Part shown: positions 34,802 to 43,380 of the stretch, piece by piece
Layout of the letters: each line of letters begins with the position of its first letter
How positions within the stretch are numbered: position 1 is the stretch's first letter
Assembly: GCF_001676725.1 (NCBI RefSeq)
Contig: NZ_CP016172.1
Location: 1,612,001-1,676,000 of the forward strand
Source: Bordetella flabilis
Lineage (GTDB): Bacteria; Pseudomonadota; Gammaproteobacteria; Burkholderiales; Burkholderiaceae_B
Direction of reading: 5' to 3'
DNA length: 64,000 bases
The notes under the pieces: generated by a model
What the model was told of the DNA's origin: nothing
Databases searched by the model: none
The model's input: the letters and a program-made list of their open reading frames with translations, nothing else
Program-made: the position numbers and the translations under genes

Positions 34802-37252
34802 ATGCGCCGCCTGCCGCAACCTGTCCACCTGGGACTGTCCTCCCGCCTATTGCCGCGCACTGCCGCCGTCGGCCGCATGGCGCGCAAGACCGTGCTCGGC
34901 GCGATCCTGATGACGGACGCCGGCGTCGCCACGGTCTATGCGCAAGCCAGCGGACGCGCCGCCGCAGCGGCCCCAACTCACGCCTACGACGTCCCAGCGG
35001 GCCCCCTGGCGGGCGCCTTGAGCCGTTTCGCCCAGCAGGCCGATATCCTTCTCAGTGTGCCCGCGGCCATGACGGCCGGCAAAACCAGTCCCGGAGTACG
35101 CGGCGCATATACCGTCGAGGGCGCATTCCGGATACTGCTCGACAACACCGCCCTGGAAGCTGTGCGCCAGACCGACGGCGGCTATGCATTGCGGCCCGCG
35201 CACGCCGAGGCGATCTTGCCCACCGTGTCGGTGACCGCCTCGGCCGCCGCGGCGGCCGACGAACCCTACCCGGGCGGCGAGGTGGCACGCGGCGCCAGAA
35301 TCGGTCTGCTGGGCGATCGGGATTTCCTCGACACCCCCTTCAGCGTGACCTCGTACACCTCCAAGCTGATCGAGGACCAACAGGCGCAGAACATCGGCGA
35401 CGTTCTGCTCAACGACCCTTCGGTGCGCAATACCTATTCGCGCGGCGCAGGCCGCGACGAGTTCAACATCCGCGGCTTCACGCTGTTCAATTACGACGTC
35501 GCCTACAACGGCCTCTATGGCATCTCTCCCCGCAACGCCACCTCGCTGATCGGCATCGAGCGCGTCGAGGTCTTGCGCGGTCCCAACGCTTTGCTCAACG
35601 GCATGGCGCCGTTCGGTTCGGTTGGCGGCTCGATCAACCTGGTGCCCAAGCGCGCCGGCGCCGATCCCCTGAACCGTGTCACGCTGTCCTATATCGAGAA
35701 CAGCCAGTTCGGCGTGCAGGCGGATATCGCGCGCCGTTTCGGCGAAGACCAGCGCACCGGCATGCGCCTGAATGTGCTGCGCAGCGGCGGCGACATGAAC
35801 ATATCCGGTGCCGGCGAGGACATGGGCGCGTTATCGCTCGGCCTGGACTATCGCGGCAACCGCTTCCGCATCGAGGGTGACATCAATTACCAGAACCGCG
35901 TGACCGACGCGCGCAGCGGTCTGTTATTTCCGCCCCCTCCGGGCGAAGACATCGGCCACGCGCCGGATCCGAAGCGTAACTTCTTCCCCGACTGGACCTA
36001 TTGGAAGGCGAAGGAGTGGACCGGCGACGTGCGCGCCGAATACGACCTCTCCGACGACTGGACCGTGTACGGGGCGCTGGGCGCGCGCAAGCACGATTTC
36101 GAAAGCCTGCAGACGACCTGGCTCATGCTCGACCCGGCCGGCACGATAGGCTCTGTGCCCGCCCGCCTGAACGAAAGACTTTGGAGCAAGACCGGCGAGG
36201 TCGGCATCCGCGGGCGTTTCGATACCGGCCCGATTGCGCACGAGCCGGTGCTCTCGGCCAGCTTCCTCGACATCGACTATTCGTCGGCGCGCGTGCGTTC
36301 GTCGACCGTGTTCTCCGACCTGTACGATCCCGCCGATCTGGCCAAGCCGTCCATCGCCATGCCCAACGACCTGGGTAAGACCAGCGAGACACGGCTGTAC
36401 AGCATTGCACTGGCCGACACGCTCTCGGCAATGGACGGCGCGGTGCAACTGACCGGGGGGCTGCGCCAGCAACGCGTGCAATCGGTGAACTATGCCCCTG
36501 CCACCGGCGAGCGATTATCGGATTACGGAAAATCCGCTGTCACGCCGGCGATCGCGCTGACGGTGAAGCCTACCCAGCAACTGGCGCTGTACGGCAACTA
36601 CATCGAAGGCCTGAGCCAGGGCGGCACCGCACCGGCGGAAGCCGTGAACGCCGGCGAGACCTTCAAGCCCAACGTATCGAAGCAGTATGAAGTCGGCGTC
36701 AAGTACGACTTCGGCACCGTGGCGACCACCTTGAGCGCGTTCCAGATCGAGCAGCCCAGCGCCTACCTGGATCCGGTGACGCTGCGCTACCAGGCCGCCG
36801 GCGAGCAGCGCAACCGCGGCGTGGAGTTCTTGGTGCAGGGCGAGCCCGTACGCCGTGTGCGGCTCTTGGGTGGTATGGCCTACACCGCCGGTGTCCTGAC
36901 CAAGACGGAGGGCGGCGTGAACGACGGCCATGTCGCGCCAGCTGTGCCGCGCTGGCAATTCAACGCCTCCGCGGAGTGGGATACGCCTTTTGCGCAGGGC
37001 CTGACCCTGACGGCACGCGTGCTGCGCACCAGCTCGCAATACGTCGATGCGGCGAACACGCAGCAAATCCCCAGCTGGACCCGCTTCGACGTGGGCGCGC
37101 GCTATGCGATGAACATCAACCGTACACCGGTGACCTTGCGGGCAACGGTGGAGAACGTGTTCAACAAGCGCTATTGGCAGTCGGCCGCGCGCGAAGGCCT
37201 GACGGTGGCCGCGCCGCGCACGGTACTGCTGTCCGTCACCGCGGAGTTCTAG
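34802..37252 (+). CDS. TonB-dependent siderophore receptor with signalling domain (FpvA/FecA type)
   Basis: The 816-residue outer-membrane receptor starts with a long signal region (to about residue 48). A secretin/TonB short N-terminal (STN) domain follows at about 60-131 (YDVPAGPLAGALSRFAQQAD), then a TonB-box-like PTVSVTA (140-146), a plug domain (about 170-290; IGIERVEVLRGPNALLNGMA) and a 22-strand barrel ending in the terminal Phe of TAEF. The signalling domain and the fecIR genes upstream show it induces its own synthesis on ligand binding. The siderophore is unknown, and no synthesis genes are present. The start follows AAGGAAAG. Confidence 0.93.
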   Translation: MRRLPQPVHLGLSSRLLPRTAAVGRMARKTVLGAILMTDAGVATVYAQASGRAAAAAPTHAYDVPAGPLAGALSRFAQQADILLSVPAAMTAGKTSPGVRGAYTVEGAFRILLDNTALEAVRQTDGGYALRPAHAEAILPTVSVTASAAAAADEPYPGGEVARGARIGLLGDRDFLDTPFSVTSYTSKLIEDQQAQNIGDVLLNDPSVRNTYSRGAGRDEFNIRGFTLFNYDVAYNGLYGISPRNATSLIGIERVEVLRGPNALLNGMAPFGSVGGSINLVPKRAGADPLNRVTLSYIENSQFGVQADIARRFGEDQRTGMRLNVLRSGGDMNISGAGEDMGALSLGLDYRGNRFRIEGDINYQNRVTDARSGLLFPPPPGEDIGHAPDPKRNFFPDWTYWKAKEWTGDVRAEYDLSDDWTVYGALGARKHDFESLQTTWLMLDPAGTIGSVPARLNERLWSKTGEVGIRGRFDTGPIAHEPVLSASFLDIDYSSARVRSSTVFSDLYDPADLAKPSIAMPNDLGKTSETRLYSIALADTLSAMDGAVQLTGGLRQQRVQSVNYAPATGERLSDYGKSAVTPAIALTVKPTQQLALYGNYIEGLSQGGTAPAEAVNAGETFKPNVSKQYEVGVKYDFGTVATTLSAFQIEQPSAYLDPVTLRYQAAGEQRNRGVEFLVQGEPVRRVRLLGGMAYTAGVLTKTEGGVNDGHVAPAVPRWQFNASAEWDTPFAQGLTLTARVLRTSSQYVDAANTQQIPSWTRFDVGARYAMNINRTPVTLRATVENVFNKRYWQSAAREGLTVAAPRTVLLSVTAEF

Positions 37253-38406
37253 TGCGGCGGCCCGCCGGAAGTCCACTGCCCACGCGGGCGGTGCGCAGCA
37301 AGGCCTGGTATCTGGTCCACAAGTGGACCAGCCTGGCCTGTACCCTTTTCATGCTGGTGGTCTGCGTCTCGGGCCTGCCCTTGATCTTCCGTGACGAAAT
37401 CGTCGACTGGCTGGACGCTCCGCCGTCCTGGCCGAGCGTCACGCCGGGTACGTCCCCCCCTACGCTCGATCGTCTGGTGGACCAGACTCTTCAACGCTAT
37501 CCCACGCACCGGATCGTAGAGATCGAAGTCGCCCGGGACTCTGCCAGCGTCATCATGGCGCTGGGACCCGGCCACGAGGCCCCGTCCGGGGCATCCCCGA
37601 TCCGGCTGCAGTACGATGCGCGTACAGGCCTGCTGTTGCAGGCGATGGACAGCGCCGGCGAAGGTCCGGGGACCCGCATCATGAACGTCATGACGCGCCT
37701 GCACATCGACCTCTACGCCCGCCTTCCCGGCCAGCTATATCTTGGGTTCATGGCGCTGCTCCTGGCGGTGGCGGTGATATCGGGCGCCGTCCTCTATCAT
37801 CCGTACATGAAGAAAACCCCGTTTGGCACCGTCCGTGCCGCGCGGGCCCCGCGCCTGAAATGGCTGGACCTGCACAATCTGCTGGGAATCGTCACGCTGG
37901 TCTGGACGCTCATGATGGGCGTCACCGGCGCCATCCACGAACTGGCGGTTCCCTTGTTCCGCTACTGGCTGTCCCACGACGTCCGGACTGCCGTGGCCAT
38001 GGCTGGCGGGAATCCGGCCCCCGGCTCCTCGCAACTGGCCTCGGTGCAACAGGCCTACGCCACCGCGAAGGCCGCTGTTCCCGGCCGTCTCGTGGAGTCC
38101 CTGCGTTTCCCCGATGCCGGCCTGGGCCTGTCCCATCACTACTTGCTGTGGGCCAAGGGTGCAACGCCGCTGGCCGCCCACCTCTTTGACGGTGTCCTGG
38201 TGGACGCGCGTACGGGCCGATTGACGGCGGTCCTGGAAATGCCCTGGTACCTGCGTGTGCTGCAGTTCTCGCGACCGCTGCACTATGGTGATACCGCCGG
38301 CCTACCGCTCAAGATCATCTGGGCCGCGTTGGACCTGATCATGATCGTTATCCTGCTTAGCGGGCTATATCTTTGGCGCAAGCGCAAAGTCCAAGAGACG
38401 AAGTAG
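37252..38406 (+). CDS. PepSY-domain membrane protein, probable iron-siderophore reductase
   Basis: The 384-residue protein has four membrane helices with PepSY_TM features: WYLVHKWTSLACTLFMLVVC at the start, LHIDLYARLPGQLYLGFMAL, WLDLHNLLGIVTLVWTLMMG, and a final helix before WRKRKVQETK. Conserved histidines in the helices could bind heme. Such proteins follow siderophore-receptor genes and are thought to reduce ferric siderophores in the periplasm. The start is a GTG at 37252 overlapping the receptor stop codon by one base; the open frame upstream is a shadow of the receptor. Confidence 0.85.
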   Translation: MRRPAGSPLPTRAVRSKAWYLVHKWTSLACTLFMLVVCVSGLPLIFRDEIVDWLDAPPSWPSVTPGTSPPTLDRLVDQTLQRYPTHRIVEIEVARDSASVIMALGPGHEAPSGASPIRLQYDARTGLLLQAMDSAGEGPGTRIMNVMTRLHIDLYARLPGQLYLGFMALLLAVAVISGAVLYHPYMKKTPFGTVRAARAPRLKWLDLHNLLGIVTLVWTLMMGVTGAIHELAVPLFRYWLSHDVRTAVAMAGGNPAPGSSQLASVQQAYATAKAAVPGRLVESLRFPDAGLGLSHHYLLWAKGATPLAAHLFDGVLVDARTGRLTAVLEMPWYLRVLQFSRPLHYGDTAGLPLKIIWAALDLIMIVILLSGLYLWRKRKVQETK

Positions 38407-38499
38407 CCACCGCCGCCACCAGGTCGTGACTGGCGTGGTAATCCCCCGCAAAAGCGGTGAAGTCAGAAGTGGAATTTTCTCATTGAGGAGTTCTACAGC

Positions 38500-38558
38500 A
38501 TGAAGAAGTCGAGGTTCCTGGATAGTCAGATCATCGAGACCATTGAGCGGGTGGGGCC
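38500..38558 (+). pseudogene. Remnant of an IS3-type transposase OrfA gene (5' end only)
   Basis: From the ATG at 38500 the translation MKKSRFLDSQIIETIERVG matches the start of IS3-family OrfA proteins (typically MKKSRF-x-(D/E)-x-Q-I-I). A Shine-Dalgarno sequence (GAGGAG, 38485-38490) is preserved, and about 50 bp of A/T-richer leader before it may also be IS-derived. The homology breaks after about 19 codons, where a DUF488 fragment begins in another frame. No inverted repeat or transposase body remains. Confidence 0.65.
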
Positions 38559-38621
38559 CATGACGAGGTCCATAACCACGCAGTGGTACTGGCGGAATAC
38601 ATGCGGGAGGGTGGGAAATAG
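38559..38621 (+). pseudogene. 3'-terminal remnant of a second DUF488 gene
   Basis: Translation gives HDEVHNHAVVLAEYMREGGK followed by a stop. It matches the end of the intact DUF488 protein in this window (HDEFHNQAVLLAEYMREE): 14 of 18 residues are identical. At DNA level I count 40 of 54 identical bases, with most differences at third codon positions. It is therefore a distinct homologue, not a fresh duplicate. It directly abuts the transposase fragment. Confidence 0.75.
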
Positions 38622-38744
38622 GCCGACGGGGGAATGTGCGCGGATCTGGCCCTCGCGAATTCGGACCTCTTAACGTAGAACGGTGTATCGCGATGGTCCA
38701 CCTATTCGCGCATCACTACCGATGCATGAATAAGGAACTCCGAT

Positions 38745-39791
38745 ATGTCTATCACAGCCATCAGCCCGGCGCAGGGATATGCCTTGCCAGGACCAAAGAG
38801 TCTTCCCCAGGTGCCGGCAAACGCCCAGGGTGGCGTTCAGTATGCATTCGCCTCCTACGAAGCGCCGTCATTTGCGGCCTCGGGCCAGCCCGTAGTCGGT
38901 CGGGGCGCCGGATTCCCGCCAGGCGCGATGGGCGGCATTCCTTCGGACGCGACGACGCACGTCCAGGACAAGGTCGCGCTGCTCAAGCGCGCGGAACAGG
39001 CATTGCACACCTTGGTCCAGCGCATGAAGGACGATCCCTCCGTGCTATCCGGTTCCAAGCCAGCCGGATGGGCGGCGTTCGATTTCGTGATCGCCGAAAC
39101 CAGGAAAAGCGGCCTGTATGGCGCCCTGCAGCAGGCTGCCATCGAACGCCTGAAGAACTCCGGCAATTACGACGACCTAGTCAAGCAGGTCCTTCAAGGA
39201 GAATCAAACCATGGACATACGCGGGATCGTGCCTGGGCCGAGAACTGGATCGAACGCCAATTCGATTTCGACTCCGTCGATGCCGACCTGCAGCCGGGTA
39301 AACCGTATTTCGCCGCCACGAACGAGTGGGAAGCCCGTCCTGTGCACAACAGCGGTGGTCCCGTCAAAGGCGATGCCGTATTCCTTGGGAATAAGGCCGA
39401 CGTTCACGCACGCGGATGCTTCGAAATCGAGTTCACCGGCAACGGCGACCTGATGTTTTATACGGTGAAGAACCGCACCACTGGCATAAGTTCCGCTCCC
39501 CGTCCCTATGATCCGCGCGGCACGGTGATCCAGGCCGACGGCCTGCGCGCCGAAATGTTCGGGACCCCGGCGTCCGGCGACGTGTTCTCCGTCTACAAGC
39601 CCGTGGAGGATGATCGCAGAGGCTCCGATTATCGCGTCGATTATCACGATTCCTATCGCGGCTACTCGGTGAAGCACTGGAAGATGGACTTGTTCGATCG
39701 TTTGTTCGGCCCGGTCATCGACCCCCAAGGCGCTAGGAAACGGCCCAGCCAGATCATCGACGACTTCGTCGTGGGCCGTCATCGCGGCTAG
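38745..39791 (+). CDS. Orphan protein of unknown function (348 aa), effector-like
   Basis: I recognise no family. There is no signal peptide or membrane helix. The first 60 residues are rich in Ala, Pro, Gly and Ser (ISPAQGYALPGPKSLPQVPA), a helical region follows (DKVALLKRAEQALHTLVQRM), and the C-terminal half is beta-rich with many aromatic residues. A disordered N-terminus before a folded domain is typical of type III effectors, but also of other proteins. Codon use appears less G+C-biased than in neighbouring core genes. It lies between an IS scar and tRNA-Ser, suggesting acquired DNA. The start follows AAGGAACT. Confidence 0.7.
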   Translation: MSITAISPAQGYALPGPKSLPQVPANAQGGVQYAFASYEAPSFAASGQPVVGRGAGFPPGAMGGIPSDATTHVQDKVALLKRAEQALHTLVQRMKDDPSVLSGSKPAGWAAFDFVIAETRKSGLYGALQQAAIERLKNSGNYDDLVKQVLQGESNHGHTRDRAWAENWIERQFDFDSVDADLQPGKPYFAATNEWEARPVHNSGGPVKGDAVFLGNKADVHARGCFEIEFTGNGDLMFYTVKNRTTGISSAPRPYDPRGTVIQADGLRAEMFGTPASGDVFSVYKPVEDDRRGSDYRVDYHDSYRGYSVKHWKMDLFDRLFGPVIDPQGARKRPSQIIDDFVVGRHRG

Positions 39792-39893
39792 GGATCTTCC
39801 CTGGACTCCACCCAGTCGTAAAAATGCAGTGCGTGCCGATTGGCACGCACCGGCCGATGGGCGCACCGACGGAATCTCGGATCGATCGCCATG

Positions 39894-39924
39894 AAAAAAG
39901 CCCTGACTGGGAAGTCAGGGCTTT
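39894..39924 (-). terminator. Intrinsic terminator of the tRNA-Ser transcript
   Basis: On the minus strand a perfect 9-bp stem (GCCCTGACT with AGTCAGGGC, 39900-39908 and 39913-39921) is followed by six T. It lies just downstream of the tRNA 3' end. Confidence 0.85.
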
Positions 39925-39926
39925 GC

Positions 39927-40020
<94 letters not shown>

Positions 40021-40457
40021 GTGACGTCTCTGAACCGCGGCGGCTTCCTCGGTTGGCCTGCGGGCGGTGGCATGCATTGCATACACCGATCAGGCCAGGG
40101 CGGGGTGATCAACAGGCGCCGTGGGTACTTGCGGGTACTACATCCTGGTAGGGCATCTCTCGTTCCAGTCGAAGCGCAAGATGTCTACCGCATACTGCCT
40201 TGGTGCTGACCCCCGGATGTCTGCGGCTAGCCAGGATGGCCTGCTACGCCTTTGCCGGGGTAACTCGTGCTATAAAGCGCGCGCGTTTCAGCAAAGCCCG
40301 CTATTCTACCAGCAATTTCCAGGCATGTGTACGTACGGCCACGGGGGCGGGCGGTCCGCGCGGACCACTTTAGGCACGGCGCGCTTTCCTCCATTAGCGA
40401 CGCGCCCGCCTGCGTAATTTTTTGTCAGAATGTGTTGTCCGCTCCACCAGGCCGCTC
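40021..40457. other. 437-bp gap between tRNA-Ser and the antiporter gene
   Basis: The left part must hold the tRNA promoter (minus strand) and the right part the antiporter promoter (plus strand). I find no credible gene. An A/T-richer stretch at 40270-40320 is the best promoter location for the antiporter; no consensus boxes are convincing. Confidence 0.5.
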
Positions 40458-41615
40458 ATGGAACTCGTCGTCGTCCTCCTGCTGTCCGCCGTTCTGTGCG
40501 TGCCCCTGACCCAGCTACTGGGGCTGGGCACCATCCCGGGGTATCTCCTGGCGGGGATGGTGATCGGTCCCTACGGCTTGCAACTGGTGACCGACGTGCC
40601 CGCCATCGTCGACATCTCCCAATGGGGCGTCGTCATGATGCTGTTCGTCATCGGGCTGGAGTTGGAGCCTTCCCGGCTGTGGGGGATGCGGCGCGAAGTC
40701 TTCGGTGTCGGCATCCTGCAGATGGTGTCCTGCGCCCTGATGCTGTCGCTGCTGATAGGCGGCTTGTTGCGCCATCTTATCGGCATGTCGTTGCACGGTG
40801 CCGTCATCTGCGGGCTGGCATTGGCGCTTTCCTCCACGGCGGTGGCCATGCGCCTGCTGGACGAGCGGAATCTGAGCCGAACCCCCATGGGTCGCACGGC
40901 GCTGGGCGTGCTGCTCCTGCAGGATATGGCGGCCATTCCCATCCTGATTCTGCTCGGCGTTCTTGGCGGAGGCGGCACCAAGGCGCCTTCTTTTGTCTCG
41001 GCGTTGATCGCCGTGGCCGTCGTGCTGGTGTGCTACCGCCTGCGGGTAATCAGCTGGGCGGAGCGTGCGCAGTTGCAGGAGCTGTTCACGGCCGCGACGC
41101 TGCTGGTGGTGATCGGCACCGCGCAATTGTTCGACCATGCCGGCCTGTCTGCCGGCCTGGGGGGCTTCCTGGTTGGCGTGCTGTTGGCCAAGTCGAAGTA
41201 TCGCCCCGCCATGGAAACCTCCATCGAACCCTTCAAGGGCCTGCTGCTGGGGCTGTTCTTCCTGGGCGTCGGCATGTCGGTGAACCTGGAGGTCGTGCAG
41301 GTGCACTGGCGCTTCATCACCTGCGGCGTGGCCGCGCTGTTGGGGGTGAAGGGCCTCATCCTGTATGGCATCGCGCGGGTGTCCGGCTTGCCCCGGTACC
41401 ACCGCCTGCCGTTCGCCATGGCGCTGGCGCAGGGGGGCGAGTTCGGCTTCGCGATTTTCAACGAAGCGTGGGACAACGGTTTGCTGAGCGCGCCGCACCG
41501 CGACCTGATATCGGTGGTGGTGGCCATTTCCATGGCGGTGGTGCCCATACTGATCAAGCTGGTGGAGCGTGTGCAACCCGGACGCGTGCAGGGCTACACT
41601 TCCGGGGCGCCTTGA
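40458..41615 (+). CDS. Kef/CPA2-type cation:proton antiporter (membrane domain only)
   Basis: The 385-residue protein is a monovalent cation:proton antiporter-2 membrane domain with about 12 helices. Motifs include LGTIPGYLLAGMVIGPYGLQ, MMLFVIGLELEPSRLW, the ALALSSTAVAMRLL helix and GVLLLQDMAAIPILILL with the ion-site Gln-Asp. The cytoplasmic RCK/TrkA-N domain that controls KefB and KefC is absent, so gating must differ. The start at 40458 gives a hydrophobic N-terminus immediately; the frame 12 codons further up is not needed. Confidence 0.87.
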   Translation: MELVVVLLLSAVLCVPLTQLLGLGTIPGYLLAGMVIGPYGLQLVTDVPAIVDISQWGVVMMLFVIGLELEPSRLWGMRREVFGVGILQMVSCALMLSLLIGGLLRHLIGMSLHGAVICGLALALSSTAVAMRLLDERNLSRTPMGRTALGVLLLQDMAAIPILILLGVLGGGGTKAPSFVSALIAVAVVLVCYRLRVISWAERAQLQELFTAATLLVVIGTAQLFDHAGLSAGLGGFLVGVLLAKSKYRPAMETSIEPFKGLLLGLFFLGVGMSVNLEVVQVHWRFITCGVAALLGVKGLILYGIARVSGLPRYHRLPFAMALAQGGEFGFAIFNEAWDNGLLSAPHRDLISVVVAISMAVVPILIKLVERVQPGRVQGYTSGAP

Positions 41616-41708
41616 TCCACCGCGGCCTATCGCCGGATCGTCGCACGGTCGGCGCGGTCGTTTTCGTTCAATCGGGAATCCCCCAACGTTTGCCGCCAAG
41701 GAGTCATC

Positions 41709-42491
41709 ATGCTGAAAGGAAAAGTCGCGGTCGTCACCGGATCCACCAGTGGTATCGGGCTGGGTATCGCCACGGCGCTGGCCGCGCAGGGCGCGAACAT
41801 CGTGCTGAACGGCTTTGGTGACGCGGCGGAGATCGAAAAGACCCGCGCAGGTCTTGCCCTGGCGCATGGCATCAAGGCGGCCTACGACGGCGCCGACCTG
41901 TCCAGCGGGCCGGCGGTGCGCCAGCTCGTGGACAACACGGTCGCGCAGTTCGGACGTATCGACATCCTGGTGAACAACGCCGGGATCCAGTACACCGCGT
42001 TGATCGAGGACTTCCCCCCGGAGAAGTGGGACGCCATCATCGCGCTCAACTTGTCGGCGGTGTTCCATGGCACGGCCGCCGCCTTGCCCCATATGAAAAA
42101 GCAGAAGTGGGGCCGAATCATCAACATCGCGTCCGCCCATGGGCTGGTCGGTTCGGCCAGCAAGTCCGCCTATGTGGCCGCCAAGCATGGCGTTGTGGGC
42201 CTGACCAAGGTAACCGCGCTGGAAACGGCGGGCCTGGGCATCACTGCCAATGCGATCTGCCCGGGTTGGGTGCGCACCGCGCTGGTGGAAAAGCAGATCA
42301 CCGCATTGGCGGCGCAGCAGGGTGTCGACCAGGAGACCGCCGCCCGGGGCCTGCTGGGCGAAAAACAGCCTTCGCTGCAGTTCGTCACGCCCGAGCAACT
42401 GGGCGGCACCGCGGTCTACCTGGCATCGCCGGCCGCCGACCAGGTGACGGGCACGACGATCTCGGTGGATGGCGGCTGGACCTCGCGCTGA
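41709..42491 (+). CDS. bdhA: 3-hydroxybutyrate dehydrogenase (short-chain dehydrogenase)
   Basis: The 260-residue SDR enzyme has the NAD-binding motif VVTGSTSGIGLGIA, NNAG in DILVNNAGIQYTALIED, and the catalytic Ser-Tyr-Lys in IASAHGLVGSASKSAYVAAK. The segments GIQYTALIEDFPPEKWD and AICPGWVRTALVEKQI are typical of D-3-hydroxybutyrate dehydrogenase, which oxidises 3-hydroxybutyrate to acetoacetate during use of polyhydroxybutyrate. It starts with MLKGKVA after an AAGGAG-type site (41697-41702), 93 bp from the antiporter gene. Confidence 0.9.
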   Translation: MLKGKVAVVTGSTSGIGLGIATALAAQGANIVLNGFGDAAEIEKTRAGLALAHGIKAAYDGADLSSGPAVRQLVDNTVAQFGRIDILVNNAGIQYTALIEDFPPEKWDAIIALNLSAVFHGTAAALPHMKKQKWGRIINIASAHGLVGSASKSAYVAAKHGVVGLTKVTALETAGLGITANAICPGWVRTALVEKQITALAAQQGVDQETAARGLLGEKQPSLQFVTPEQLGGTAVYLASPAADQVTGTTISVDGGWTSR

Positions 42492-42517
42492 ATAACTGAA
42501 CAAGGAAATCGAAGAAC

Positions 42518-43291
42518 ATGCTGTTCCTGCTGTCCCCCGCCAAGAAGCTGGACTACGACACGCCGCTGCACGTCGACCTGCACACCCAGCCGCTTTTCGT
42601 GCAGAAGGCCGCGGCGCTTATCAAGGTGTTGAAGAAGAAATCGGCCGAGGAAATCGCCGAATTGATGGACCTGAGCCCCGCGCTGGCCGAACTCAACGCC
42701 CGCCGGTATGCCGCCTGGAAGCCCACGTTCACGCAGGAAAACTCGCGCCCTGCGGTGCTGGCGTTCAACGGCGACGTCTATGAGCGCCTGCAAGCGGGCA
42801 GCCTCAGCCCAGCGCAACTGCAATGGGCCCAGGAACACCTGGCGATCCTGAGCGGCCTGTACGGTGTGCTGCGTCCGCTCGACCTGATCCAACCCTACCG
42901 GCTGGAAATGGGCACGCGGCTGGAAACCGCCAAGGGCAGGAACCTGTACGAATTCTGGGGCAGCGACATCGCCGCGTACCTCAACGAACGCCTGGCGGGA
43001 AGCCGGAAACCCATCGTGGTCAACCTGGCTTCCGACGAATACTTCAAGGCGGTGGACTTGCAGACCTTGCAGGCCCGGGTGGTGCAATGCGTATTCCAGG
43101 ACTGGAAGAGCGGCGCCTGGAAGGTGATCAGTTTCAACGCCAAGCGCGCGCGCGGCATGATGGCGCGCTATGCCATCCAGCACAAAATCGCAACGCCGGA
43201 GCGCCTGCAGGCCTTCGACAGCGAAGGCTATGCGTATGACGCCGCCGCCTCCACCGCCGACAAGCTGGTGTTTCGCCGCAAGCAGGACTGA
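42518..43291 (+). CDS. yaaA: Peroxide stress protein YaaA
   Basis: The 257-residue protein matches the YaaA/DUF328 family along its length: MLFLLSPAKKLDYDTPLHVD at the start, FNGDVYERLQAGSLSPAQLQ, LSGLYGVLRPLDLIQPYRLE, NLYEFWGSDIAAYLNERLA, and KRARGMMARYAI near the end. In E. coli YaaA lowers free iron during hydrogen peroxide stress and binds DNA. It is 26 bp after bdhA and probably shares its transcript. Confidence 0.93.
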   Translation: MLFLLSPAKKLDYDTPLHVDLHTQPLFVQKAAALIKVLKKKSAEEIAELMDLSPALAELNARRYAAWKPTFTQENSRPAVLAFNGDVYERLQAGSLSPAQLQWAQEHLAILSGLYGVLRPLDLIQPYRLEMGTRLETAKGRNLYEFWGSDIAAYLNERLAGSRKPIVVNLASDEYFKAVDLQTLQARVVQCVFQDWKSGAWKVISFNAKRARGMMARYAIQHKIATPERLQAFDSEGYAYDAAASTADKLVFRRKQD

Positions 43292-43380
43292 CGCGGGCCG
43301 GGTACGGCCGTGCGGCGCCTGCCGGCGCGGGCCTCGTGGACGGGGAGAAGCACGGGCAGCAGGGACGTGGCCGTTGGCGC

